Source of the DNA: Pseudochelatococcus lubricantis
GTDB lineage: Bacteria; Pseudomonadota; Alphaproteobacteria; Rhizobiales; Beijerinckiaceae
DNA length: 64,000 nucleotides
Reading direction: 5' to 3'
Assembly (NCBI RefSeq): GCF_011762225.1
Contig: NZ_JAASQI010000006.1
Coordinates: 250,271 to 314,270, forward strand
Part shown: piece after piece, positions 16,701 to 24,910 of the stretch
Numbering within the stretch: position 1 is the stretch's first letter
Layout: every line of letters begins with the position of its first letter
Notes under the pieces: model-generated
The model's database searches: none
Seen by the model: only the letters and a program-made list of their open reading frames with translations
What the model was told of the DNA's origin: nothing
Made by a program: the position numbers and the translations under genes

Positions 16701-18917
16701 TCAGTCGAGCTTGATCTTGCCGAGGTTGATGAACTGCGTCTCGCCGGAGGAACCGTCCACGCCGTCGTTGTCGGTGATGATGAAGCTCACGCCGTCCTTG
16801 TCCACGGCGAAGCTCTCGACCTTCTCAAGCACCGTGCCGTTCGCGGCCTTGAGGTCGGGCAGCACGTCGCGCGCCAGCGTCTTCTTCACCACGGCGATCT
16901 CCTTCGCGCCGATGGCCGCCGGCTTCAGGCCCGCGATCGAGAAGCGGTAGAGCTTCTTGATAGCGGCGGCGTCGCCCACCTGGTTGTCGCGCTCGATGAC
17001 CACGAAGTTGTCGTTGCCGACGTAGGTGATTTCCGACAGGCCGACCCAGCCCTTCTCGGACTTGTCCAGCGGATAGTGGAGTTCGCCCCACGTCTTCGCA
17101 GCCGGGTTGTAGGCGAGGATCTTGACGTGGCCCTTCGGGTCGTCCTTCCACTCGCGCTGCACGGCGATCCACAACGTCTCGCTGTCGCCCTCGCCGGCCA
17201 CCGCGATGCCCTCGAAGCCGTAGCGCGTGGCCTGCTTCTTCAGCTCTTCCGGCAGCTCGACGACTTCCTGCACCTCGCCCTTGTCGTCGACGCGGACGAT
17301 CTGCGACTGGGTCGGGTTCTTCTCGCGCTCCGGATTGCCCTCCGACGCCAGCCAGAAGCCGCCGGCGGGACGGACAGCGATGCCTTCCAGGTCGAGATTG
17401 GCGACGGGCTTGCCGTCCTTCGTCACGATGCGCTTCTCGACGATCCGCGCAGGCTTCTGCGCGGCGTCGACGACGTAGATGGCGCCCTGCGAATAGAAGC
17501 TGTCGCTGACGACATAGAGGCGGCCGGGGACGGACGGATCGGCGGCTGCGCCGGAGAGCGCGCCCCAGCCGATCGGCAGGCCCTTGCCGTCATTGCCGGA
17601 AACGATGGTCGGATAAACGGCCGGCGCCTGCGCGCGCTTGAAGATCGCGACGGTGGTGCCCTGTCCGCCGTCCTTGCGCAGGTCGGTCTCGTTGGCGGTC
17701 ACGAAGAGATCGCGCTGCGGAATGACCAGCAGGCCCTCGGGTCCGATGCCGCCAGCCGGCAGGAGCTGCAGGAACGTGGGCTCCTTGCCCGCGCCTTCGT
17801 CCTTGTAGACGCCGACGACGGAGCCGCGCTCGGAACCGACGAAGAAGAGGTTGTCGTCGCCGTACTTGCCGAAAGCGATGCCTTCGGGCTCGACGCCCTT
17901 CTTGTTGCGCTTGTCGGGATAGTGGCCGGCGCGCAGCACTTCATGCTCGAACGAGGCCTTGCTCTCGAACTCGACGGTGCCGTTCTTGTTGAAGATCGTG
18001 AAGCCGCGCGCGCCGCCCTTGTAGTCGCCCTCGTTGGCGATGACGAAGCGGTCGTCGTCCAGCCAGCGCACGGCGTCCGGTTCGCGCAGGGCGTTCTCGA
18101 TCGTGTCGGTGGGGCTGATGACGCCGTCCTTCTTCGTGTCGACGTTCTCAAGCGTCACGGCGCCGGCGGGGAAGTGCGAGACGACCTTGCCTTCCTTCGC
18201 GTCGACGATGACGAGGTGGTTGTTCTCCTGCAGCGTGACGACGACCTCGTCCTTGCCGTTGAAGTCGACGAACTCGGGCTCGGGATCTTCCGGAGCGTAG
18301 GAGGCGAGGCCCGTCACTTCGACGCGGCGAACGGCGGCGCAGTCCACGTCGCCATCGGCACCCACGGCGGCGAGCGAGACGAAGCCGGCGGGAAGCTGCG
18401 GCAGCGCGCCTTCGTTGTGTTCCTCGTTGCGCTCATTCTCGATGGCGATGGCGACGGTCTTCTTGTCGCGGCTCAGCGCGACCGAGTCCGGCTGGCCGCC
18501 CAGCTCGCACTTCTTTTCGAGGGTCTTCTTCGTCAGATCGACCACGCCGAGGAAGCCCGACGGCTCGGTGTAGCTCTTCGAGGTGTTGACGCCGACGAGC
18601 GCCTTGTTGCCCACGACGACGACCGAGGTGGGCTCGCCTTCGACGGCGACCGCGCCGCCGGCCTTGGGCGCGGCGGGATCGGTGATGTCGACGAGGCCGA
18701 CGCGGTTGCCGGGCGAATCGGTGTAGACGAGCAGCGTGCCGTCAGCGTTGGCCGCGATGATCTCGGACACCGTCGGCTTGGCCGGATCGGCGCCTTCCGG
18801 CAGGTTGCGAATGACCGGGAAAACCGAAATCCGGTTAAAGTTCAGGGGCTCGGCCGCCATCAGGGCGGTGCCGGACAGCAGGCTGGCGCCGATAGCCAGC
18901 AGGATCGACCTTTTCAT
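16701..18917 (-). CDS. Exported phytase-like esterase family protein
   Basis: A 738-residue secreted protein with a Sec signal peptide (MKRSILLAIGASLLSGTALM, cleavage near MAA). Throughout it has short beta-propeller-like repeats, such as EPTSVVVVGNKALVGV, QPDSVALSRDKKTVAIAIENER and DAVRWLDDDRFVIANEGDY. The C-terminal half (about 400-730) matches the pattern of the Phytase-like (PF13449) family, with an EGIAVRPAGGFWLASEGNPER segment (core EGIAVRPAGGFW) and YGFEGIAVAGEG. Members are often annotated as alkaline phosphatase or phytase-type esterases, but few are tested. Direct repeats resembling Pho boxes lie 70-150 bp upstream, supporting a role in phosphate release. It is monocistronic. Confidence 0.82.
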   Translation of the reverse strand: MKRSILLAIGASLLSGTALMAAEPLNFNRISVFPVIRNLPEGADPAKPTVSEIIAANADGTLLVYTDSPGNRVGLVDITDPAAPKAGGAVAVEGEPTSVVVVGNKALVGVNTSKSYTEPSGFLGVVDLTKKTLEKKCELGGQPDSVALSRDKKTVAIAIENERNEEHNEGALPQLPAGFVSLAAVGADGDVDCAAVRRVEVTGLASYAPEDPEPEFVDFNGKDEVVVTLQENNHLVIVDAKEGKVVSHFPAGAVTLENVDTKKDGVISPTDTIENALREPDAVRWLDDDRFVIANEGDYKGGARGFTIFNKNGTVEFESKASFEHEVLRAGHYPDKRNKKGVEPEGIAFGKYGDDNLFFVGSERGSVVGVYKDEGAGKEPTFLQLLPAGGIGPEGLLVIPQRDLFVTANETDLRKDGGQGTTVAIFKRAQAPAVYPTIVSGNDGKGLPIGWGALSGAAADPSVPGRLYVVSDSFYSQGAIYVVDAAQKPARIVEKRIVTKDGKPVANLDLEGIAVRPAGGFWLASEGNPEREKNPTQSQIVRVDDKGEVQEVVELPEELKKQATRYGFEGIAVAGEGDSETLWIAVQREWKDDPKGHVKILAYNPAAKTWGELHYPLDKSEKGWVGLSEITYVGNDNFVVIERDNQVGDAAAIKKLYRFSIAGLKPAAIGAKEIAVVKKTLARDVLPDLKAANGTVLEKVESFAVDKDGVSFIITDNDGVDGSSGETQFINLGKIKLD

Positions 18918-18984
18918 CTCGTTTTTTCTCCCTAGCCCGCGCGCGGGGCACAGCAATAGCAGTGCCGTATGTCATGGGTTGACG

Positions 18985-19002
18985 ATGACATGGGCATGAC
19001 AT
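18985..19002 (-). promoter_or_regulatory. Candidate PhoB box upstream of the phytase-like gene
   Basis: On the minus strand ATGTCAT, 4 bp, ATGTCAT: two identical heptamers with an 11-bp period, each matching CTGTCAT at six of seven positions. It starts 68 bp upstream of the start codon at 18917 and adjoins a longer 14-bp-period array of the same heptamer. Confidence 0.6.
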
Positions 19003-19058
19003 TTGGGGCATGACATTCGGGGCATGTCGTTCCGGGTATGACGCTCCGGGAATGACAC
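18996..19058. repeat. Five-copy 14-bp tandem array of ATGACAT-like units
   Basis: ATGACAT (18996), ATGACAT (19010), ATGTCGT (19024), ATGACGC (19038) and ATGACAC (19052) recur every 14 bp, separated by GGGG- or CGGG-rich spacers. The units decay from left to right. It is upstream of the phytase-like gene and just past the stop of the next minus-strand gene (19091). Confidence 0.8.
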
Positions 19059-19090
19059 GCCCTCTGCCGGGCCGGGCGATCCGTTTTCCC

Positions 19091-20269
19091 CTATTCCGCG
19101 GCAGTGCCGGCGGCGTGGCGCGCGAAGGCGGCGCGGCCGAGATTGGTGCGGATGAGGTTGTTCTGCGGTGCGTGAGCCTTGCCACCCAGCGAGTCGCGGT
19201 GGTGGCGCTCCAGCGGGTTGTCCCGGTTGATGCCGGGATTGCCGCCGAGATCGAGGGCGATCAGCGTCGCGGCCTGCGCGTTCTCGATCACCGCGTGCTT
19301 GACGATGACGGCGTCGGCGCCGAACGGCCGGCCGAGATCGTAGTCCTCGGCGAGGCCGCGCAGCAGGCGGCGGTTGATGCCGAGCAGCACCTCGATCTGG
19401 CCGACGCCGTCATGAAAGCGGGGCAAGGAGGAGAGCGGCGCGCCGAGGCTGCCGGGCGTGCGGCTGGCCGCGAAGTTCACCAGCCAGTCGCGGGCGGCGT
19501 GCGCCGCGCCGTCATAGACGGCGGGCACAAGGCCGAAATACCAGGCACTCTCGCGTTCGTCGCGCCGGATGCCCGCCGAGGCCGGTGCGAGGTCGATCGT
19601 GTCCTCGTAGGGGATCGCGACGTTCTCCAGGACGATGTCGTCGCTGCGGGTGGCGCGCATGCCGACGGCGTTCCACGTGCGCTCGACCCGCAGGCCGGGT
19701 GCGTCCGTCGGCACCAGAAACGAGCCGAGCCGGGGCTCGGTCTCGTCCGTGACGGCGAGCACGAGCGCCCATTTCAGCAGCGGAATGCCTGTTGTGTAGA
19801 TCTTGCGCCCGCTGATGAGCCACGTCCCGCCGTCTCGCCGCGCAACCGTTTGGGGCAGCGTCCCGTGCGAGGGCGAGCCGACGGCGGGCTCCACCTGCGC
19901 CGCGTTGAGCAGTGCCACGCCCTCGCGGTTGGCCCGCGTCACGCGCTCCACGAGATGCGCGGGCCACTTGCCGGAATGGCTGGCGCTGTATTGGTTGTTC
20001 AGATGCATCGCGTAAACGAGGGCGGTCGACGGATCGCCGCGGGCGACGGCGGAAACGGCGGCCAGCGCGTCGCGCAGCCCGCCCCCGAGGCCGCCGTGCT
20101 CGCGTGCGGTGGTGAGGCCTAGAAGGCCTGCCTCATGCAGCGCCTCGAAATTGGCGACGGGAAACTCCCCCGTTTCATCATAGCGGGCGGCCCGCGCCGC
20201 GAACTCCCGGCCAAGGTCGCGGGCGCGGGCCAGCGTGGCGGCTAAATCCGTATCGGGCAGGGCGGTCAT
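19091..20269 (-). CDS. Acyl-CoA-dehydrogenase-fold flavin oxidoreductase (putative organosulfur monooxygenase)
   Basis: A 392-residue member of the acyl-CoA dehydrogenase superfamily. The N-terminal helical domain (EALHEAGLLGLTTAREHGG), middle beta-domain (GTWLISGRKIYTTG at about 140) and C-terminal helices (VKHAVIENAQAATLIALDLGG) are visible. No acyl-CoA gene surrounds it. It is the last gene of a minus-strand operon with an amidohydrolase (2 bp away) and a Dpp-type binding protein, facing a divergent operon with desulfurisation genes. In this context it may be a flavin-dependent oxygenase of the DszC/SfnB type rather than a fatty-acid enzyme. Specific function is not assignable. Confidence 0.82.
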   Translation of the reverse strand: MTALPDTDLAATLARARDLGREFAARAARYDETGEFPVANFEALHEAGLLGLTTAREHGGLGGGLRDALAAVSAVARGDPSTALVYAMHLNNQYSASHSGKWPAHLVERVTRANREGVALLNAAQVEPAVGSPSHGTLPQTVARRDGGTWLISGRKIYTTGIPLLKWALVLAVTDETEPRLGSFLVPTDAPGLRVERTWNAVGMRATRSDDIVLENVAIPYEDTIDLAPASAGIRRDERESAWYFGLVPAVYDGAAHAARDWLVNFAASRTPGSLGAPLSSLPRFHDGVGQIEVLLGINRRLLRGLAEDYDLGRPFGADAVIVKHAVIENAQAATLIALDLGGNPGINRDNPLERHHRDSLGGKAHAPQNNLIRTNLGRAAFARHAAGTAAE

Positions 20270-20271
20270 CG

Positions 20272-21225
20272 TCAGGCTGCTCCCGTCTGCCCCGGGACGC
20301 GGCTTCCGAGAATGCGGCGCGCGTTGAGACCGGCGACGAGCTGCCGTTCATGCGCGTCGAGCCCGGCGCGGATCAGGTTGTCCCGCAGGCTCGCCTGCGC
20401 GAGTGCGGGCAGAATCGGCCAATCGGTGCCGGCGAGGACGCGCTCGACGCCGAAGAAGGAGGTGAGGATGCGCACGATTGCCGGGTCATCGCCCATGGTG
20501 TCGAAATAGATGTTGGGGCGCTCGCCGGCGTCGCGTGCCTCCCGTCCGTAGCGACCGCCGCGCGATGCCTGCACGATGGCGCCGAGCCCCAGCGTCGCGA
20601 AAACGAAGTTGATGTCGGGGAAGGCGTCGAGGATGTCCGATTCCAGCAGGGACAGGAAGGCAACGCCGTTCATGAGGCCGCGGCCGAGCGAATTGCCCGC
20701 CTTGCCCGCGCCGGCGATCAGGAGATCGGCCTGCGGCGCGTTGATGGGATGGACGAAAACCGGCGCCCGGTAGCGGTTCGCCACCTCAAGCGTGGGACGG
20801 ACGGCGGGATCGGCGAGGAAGCGTCCGTGCCGGGAGGAGTCGATGACCAGCCCCGCGAGGCCGAGCGTGCCGAGCGCCCGCTCGGCTTCCCGTGCAGCCG
20901 CCTCGCCGGAGAACGGGTCGACCACGCCGAGAGCCGCAAGCCGTCCGGGATGGGCGGCGACGAGGCCGGCGAGCCAGTCGTTGACCCCTGCGATCGTGCT
21001 TTCGTCGGTGGGGCCCTCCACCCCGAACAGGCTTTCGACGGTCGTGCTGACGACGGCAAGCGACACACCCGCGGCCGCGAAGGCGTCAAGCAGCGCGGCG
21101 GGATCGACGATCTGGCGCAGGATGTCGTCGCCGAGGCCGAAATTCACCCGCCGCGCGCCGCCAGCGCCCCGGTCGGCCGGCCACAGGTGGGTGTGGATGT
21201 CCACGATATCGAGATGTTCCGTCAT
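20272..21225 (-). CDS. Amidohydrolase (TIM-barrel, Amidohydro_2 family)
   Basis: A 317-residue metal-dependent hydrolase or decarboxylase of the ACMSD-like family. The metal motif DIHTHLW is at residues 9-15; FVHP (about 155) supplies another His and AGTDWP (about 270) the catalytic Asp. Start 21225 is chosen because it places the first beta strand (LDIVDIHTHL) directly after the initiator. It sits between a binding protein gene and an oxidoreductase gene in one operon, so it probably acts on the imported compound or its oxidation product, for example C-N or C-C cleavage. Compare the metal-depleted relative at 38318. Confidence 0.87.
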   Translation of the reverse strand: MTEHLDIVDIHTHLWPADRGAGGARRVNFGLGDDILRQIVDPAALLDAFAAAGVSLAVVSTTVESLFGVEGPTDESTIAGVNDWLAGLVAAHPGRLAALGVVDPFSGEAAAREAERALGTLGLAGLVIDSSRHGRFLADPAVRPTLEVANRYRAPVFVHPINAPQADLLIAGAGKAGNSLGRGLMNGVAFLSLLESDILDAFPDINFVFATLGLGAIVQASRGGRYGREARDAGERPNIYFDTMGDDPAIVRILTSFFGVERVLAGTDWPILPALAQASLRDNLIRAGLDAHERQLVAGLNARRILGSRVPGQTGAA

Positions 21226-21295
21226 TGCGATCGCCCGTCGTTGGGGAGAGGTTTTTTCAGGAAAGCAGCGGGCATCCGCGCCCGCCACGTCCGCG

Positions 21296-22918
21296 TCACT
21301 TCACGATATACGCATCTGCCAGCGAGCCGCCGACGCCGTCTGCGGTGATCGTGTGATTGACGATCCGCTTGTTGTAGAGCGTGACTTCAGGGCTGCTGAT
21401 GACGTCGATGGCGGGCAGATCCTCGACCAGAATTTCCTGGATGCGCCGCCACTGGGCCACGCGCTTTTCCGGATTCGTCTCGACGGCGGACTCTTCCAGA
21501 AGCCTGTCGACCTCGGGGTTACTGTAAGCGGCACCGTTGGAGAACGGCACGCCCGGCTTGAAGTTCTTGCTCCAGTAGAGGCGCTGCACGCCGACGGTGG
21601 GGTCGAACAGGTTGCTCATGCCCTCGAAGGCAAAATCGAAGTCGCGGTCGGTATAGATACGCTTGGTATAGGTGGCGAAGTCCTGGCTGCGCACGGTCAC
21701 GTCGAGGCCGAGCGGCGCCAGCGCCTGCTTGATGTAGTCCGCGCCGCGCTTGTAGATTTCGCCGCTCGGCACGTAATCGATGGTGAGGCGCTGGCGCACG
21801 CCGTCCCCGCCGCGCGCGAAGCCCGCCTCGTCGAGGAGCTTGTTGGCGGTGTCCGGATCGAGCGGGTAGGTCTTCAGATCCGGATCGAACCACCGGGTCA
21901 GGTTCGGGCTGATGGGGCCGGGGATGACGTTGCCGTAGCCGTAGGCGACGGTGTTCTTGAACACTTCCCTGTCGAGGGCGTGGGCGATGGCCCGGCGCAC
22001 GCGCACGTCCTTGAAGAACGGGCGTTCGAGGTTGAACTCGATGCGGCTGATGCCGTTGTTGTACTGGTTGCCGTTTTTCTCGATGCCGATGTGCGGCAGG
22101 CCTTCGAGCCGCGACAGGTCGCTCAGCGAGATGGGCGTGTTGGGCGCAAGGTCGATCTCGCCGGTCTCGATGGCGATCGCCCGCCCCGCCGCGTCGGGGA
22201 TGAAGCGCACGACGATCCTGTCGAGGTACGGCTTGGGCTTGTCCCAGTAGTCGGGGTTGCGCTCGTAGATGATGTGGCTCGCGCGCACCCATTCCTTGAA
22301 CTTGTAGGGCCCCGTGCCGACGGGGGCGAGGTTGACCGGGTTCTCCGCCGCTTTCGTGCCTTCGTAGAGGTGTTTCGGCACGATCGGCGATTCCGTGGCG
22401 TTGAGCGCCGAGATGAGGTAGGGCGCCGGCTTCGAGAGCACGAGGATCGCCGTCAGCGGATCGGGCGTCTGCACCTCGACGAGGTTGAGGAAGGTGTTGC
22501 GGCCGCGCGGATGCACCTCCTTCAAGGTATTGATCGAATAGGCGACGTCGGCGGAGGTGAAGGGCTTGCCGTCATGCCATTTCACGCCCTCGCGCAGCTT
22601 GAACGTGTAGCGCAGGCCATCCTCGCTCACGGACCATTCCGTCGCCAGTTGCGGCCGGGGGTTGAGGTCGAAGTCGTAGGCGAGCAGCCCCTCGGTCGTC
22701 TTGCCCGATACGAAAACCGTGTTGTACGCCGTGTGGGCGATGGAGGTGAGCACTGGCGGTTCCGCGGCCAACAGCAGAGTGGCCGTGCCGCCATGCGCCG
22801 GTCCGGCAAGGGCGGCGCCTGCGCCCGTGGAGAAGGGCGCGCCCGTCACCGCAAAGCCGAGCGCAGCAAGGGAAACGCCGAGAAAGCGGCGGCGTGAGGA
22901 ATGCAGTGCGAGACGCAT
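21296..22918 (-). CDS. Tat-exported substrate-binding protein, SBP_bac_5 family
   Basis: A 540-residue peptide/nickel-class receptor. Near the N-terminus SSRRRFLGVSLAALG is a twin-arginine signal followed by an alanine-rich segment ending around AGAAL. The mature protein shows LREGVKWHDGKPFTSADVAYS, APVGTGPYKFKEW and VRRAIAHALDREVF, all typical of the family. The start 22918 has AAAGG at good spacing; 22927 is also possible. It heads a minus-strand operon with the amidohydrolase and oxidoreductase and is divergent from the matching ATPase and permease genes, so together they form one importer, likely for an organosulfur compound. Confidence 0.9.
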   Translation of the reverse strand: MRLALHSSRRRFLGVSLAALGFAVTGAPFSTGAGAALAGPAHGGTATLLLAAEPPVLTSIAHTAYNTVFVSGKTTEGLLAYDFDLNPRPQLATEWSVSEDGLRYTFKLREGVKWHDGKPFTSADVAYSINTLKEVHPRGRNTFLNLVEVQTPDPLTAILVLSKPAPYLISALNATESPIVPKHLYEGTKAAENPVNLAPVGTGPYKFKEWVRASHIIYERNPDYWDKPKPYLDRIVVRFIPDAAGRAIAIETGEIDLAPNTPISLSDLSRLEGLPHIGIEKNGNQYNNGISRIEFNLERPFFKDVRVRRAIAHALDREVFKNTVAYGYGNVIPGPISPNLTRWFDPDLKTYPLDPDTANKLLDEAGFARGGDGVRQRLTIDYVPSGEIYKRGADYIKQALAPLGLDVTVRSQDFATYTKRIYTDRDFDFAFEGMSNLFDPTVGVQRLYWSKNFKPGVPFSNGAAYSNPEVDRLLEESAVETNPEKRVAQWRRIQEILVEDLPAIDVISSPEVTLYNKRIVNHTITADGVGGSLADAYIVK

Positions 22919-22990
22919 CGTGGTCATCCTTTGAAACGGGTGGCGCGCTGGCCCGCGCGCCGTCTTCATCCGGGTCGATGTTGCCAACGC

Positions 22991-23020
22991 CATAATTCCA
23001 TAAATTCCATATTACAAGTT
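22991..23020 (-). promoter_or_regulatory. AT-rich box upstream of the Tat-exported binding protein gene
   Basis: On the minus strand the sequence contains two direct copies ATGGAATTT and ATGGAATTA, like the ATATGGAATTAAT element upstream of tauA. It is one of a set of AT-rich boxes found before organosulfur genes in this window and is a candidate activator site. Confidence 0.5.
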
Positions 23021-23088
23021 ATTTTATCGTGCGGTATGCTCCTGCGGGCGGCCATCCGGACCGGCCCGAGAAATGCCGCCGGCAGCGC

Positions 23089-23118
23089 TTGACAAGGCAT
23101 TTGCGCAAATGCAATAAA
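23089..23118 (+). promoter_or_regulatory. Promoter with 16-bp palindrome in the spacer
   Basis: TTGACA (23089-23094) is followed after 18 bp by AATAAA (23113-23118). The spacer contains the perfect 16-bp palindrome GCATTTGCGCAAATGC at 23097-23112, well placed for a repressor that blocks RNA polymerase. A TTACAGAATTTATAG box (23121-23135) follows before the ATPase start codon. Confidence 0.6.
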
Positions 23119-23144
23119 CTTTACAGAATTTATAGAGAGATTAG

Positions 23145-24830
23145 ATGGCGCAAACGGAACAACCCGTTCTGGACGTTCGTAACCTGCGGCTGCGTTTTCC
23201 CGGTCCCGGCGGGGAAACGACCGCCGTCTCAGGGCTGAGCTTTTCCGTCCGCCCCGGCGAGGCCGTGGCGCTTGTCGGCGAATCCGGCTGCGGCAAGTCC
23301 TCGACGGCGCTGGCGATCATGCAGCTGCTGCCCGACACGGCGAAACTGGGCGGCGAGATCAGGGTCGACGGCCGGGACGTCATCGGCCTGCCGCGCAAGG
23401 AATTGCGGGCGCTGCGCGGCAGCAAGGTGGCGATGATCTTTCAGGAGCCGATGACCTCGCTCAACCCGGTGCACCGCGTCGGCGAGCAGATCGTGGAGGC
23501 GCTGCGCGCCCACAAGCCGCTGTCGCGGGAGGACGCGCGCGAGCGCGCGCTGGCGCTGCTGGAGCAGGTGCGTATTCCCGATGCACAGCAGCGGCTCGAC
23601 GCCTATCCGCATCAGCTTTCCGGCGGTCAGCGCCAGCGCGTGATGATCGCCATGGCGATCGCCTGCGAGCCAAGGCTGCTGATCGCGGACGAGCCGACAA
23701 CGGCACTCGACGCCACCATCCAGGCGCAGATCCTGCAACTGCTGGACGACCTGCGCCGCGAACTCAACATGGGCCTGCTGCTCATCACCCACGATCTGGC
23801 GCTGGTGTCGCGCTGGACGGAGAACGTCGTCGTGATGCATCACGGCGAGAAGATGGAGCAGCTCGCCGCCGCCGACCTGTTCGGCCGGGCGCATCATCCC
23901 TACACGCGCGGCCTGATCGGCGCCTCGATCCGGCTCGACCGCTCGCAGCACTACCGCACGCAACGCCTGCCGGAAATCCGTGTCGTGCACAATGCCGACG
24001 ACACCTACGAATTCCTGCTGGAGAAGCGGGAGCCGATCCGCCTGCCGCCGCCGGACCGCGGCGGCGCGCCGGTCGTCGAGGTGCACAACCTCGCCGTCCG
24101 CTACGATACGCCGCGCGGGCCGTTCACGGCGGTGGACGACGTCTCGCTCGCCATCGCACCGGGGGAGACGCTCGGGCTCGTCGGCGAGTCGGGCAGCGGC
24201 AAGTCCACGCTGTCGAAAGCCATCATGCGCCTCGTGCCCGCCCATTCCGGCCGGATCGTGTTCAGGGGCGAGGACATCACGCGCATCGAGGGCAAGAATC
24301 TGCGGCGCGTGCGCCGGAACATGCAGATGGTGTTCCAGGACCCTTACGGCTCGCTCAATCCCCGCCACACAGTGGGCGAGATTCTCGAAGGCCCGCTTGC
24401 CGTGCACGAGGTCAACGACGCGCGGGAACGGCAGAAGCGGGTACAGCGGATGCTCGATCAGGTCGGGTTGCCGGCGCGCTCCGCCAATCGCCTGCCGCAC
24501 GAGTTCTCTGGCGGCCAGCGCCAGCGCATCGGCATCGCGCGTGCGCTGATGCTGAACCCCTCGCTCGTGGTGTGCGACGAGCCGGTGTCGGCGCTCGACG
24601 TGTCGGTGCAGTCGCAGATCCTCAACCTGCTGGTGGAGCTGAAGGAATCGCTCAACCTCTCCTACCTGTTCATCTCGCACGATCTCGCCGTGGTCCAGTA
24701 CATCTCCGACCGCGTGATCGTGATGAAGGACGCGAAGGTGGTCGAGGAGAACGATCATCTGCGGATATGGACCCATCCCCGGCACGACTATACGCGCGCG
24801 CTCATCAGCGCGGCGGCGCGGGAAGCGTGA
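23145..24830 (+). CDS. Fused double ATPase of the second Dpp-type importer
   Basis: A 561-residue ATPase with two nucleotide-binding domains. The first has GESGCGKSS (about 45), [27 protein letters not shown] and [12 protein letters not shown]. The second has GESGSGKST (about 346), [26 protein letters not shown] and [12 protein letters not shown]. It is the first gene of a plus-strand operon that also holds a flavin monooxygenase, two permeases, a DszC-like enzyme and a DszB-like enzyme. Function as energiser of the importer is firm; the organosulfur substrate is inferred from neighbours. Confidence 0.93.
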   Translation: MAQTEQPVLDVRNLRLRFPGPGGETTAVSGLSFSVRPGEAVALVGESGCGKSSTALAIMQLLPDTAKLGGEIRVDGRDVIGLPRKELRALRGSKVAMIFQEPMTSLNPVHRVGEQIVEALRAHKPLSREDARERALALLEQVRIPDAQQRLDAYPHQLSGGQRQRVMIAMAIACEPRLLIADEPTTALDATIQAQILQLLDDLRRELNMGLLLITHDLALVSRWTENVVVMHHGEKMEQLAAADLFGRAHHPYTRGLIGASIRLDRSQHYRTQRLPEIRVVHNADDTYEFLLEKREPIRLPPPDRGGAPVVEVHNLAVRYDTPRGPFTAVDDVSLAIAPGETLGLVGESGSGKSTLSKAIMRLVPAHSGRIVFRGEDITRIEGKNLRRVRRNMQMVFQDPYGSLNPRHTVGEILEGPLAVHEVNDARERQKRVQRMLDQVGLPARSANRLPHEFSGGQRQRIGIARALMLNPSLVVCDEPVSALDVSVQSQILNLLVELKESLNLSYLFISHDLAVVQYISDRVIVMKDAKVVEENDHLRIWTHPRHDYTRALISAAAREA

Positions 24831-24910
24831 ACGGCGAATGAACGGATGCGGCGGCGTCCGCGCCCTCGCGGCGCAGGCGTGTTTTTGGTCAATGTTGTCT
24901 GGAGTCAATG

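Noticed and set aside
18985..19058. Short repeats as a possible CRISPR array
   Set aside because: Period is only 14 bp with 7-bp units, no spacers of about 30 bp and no cas genes.
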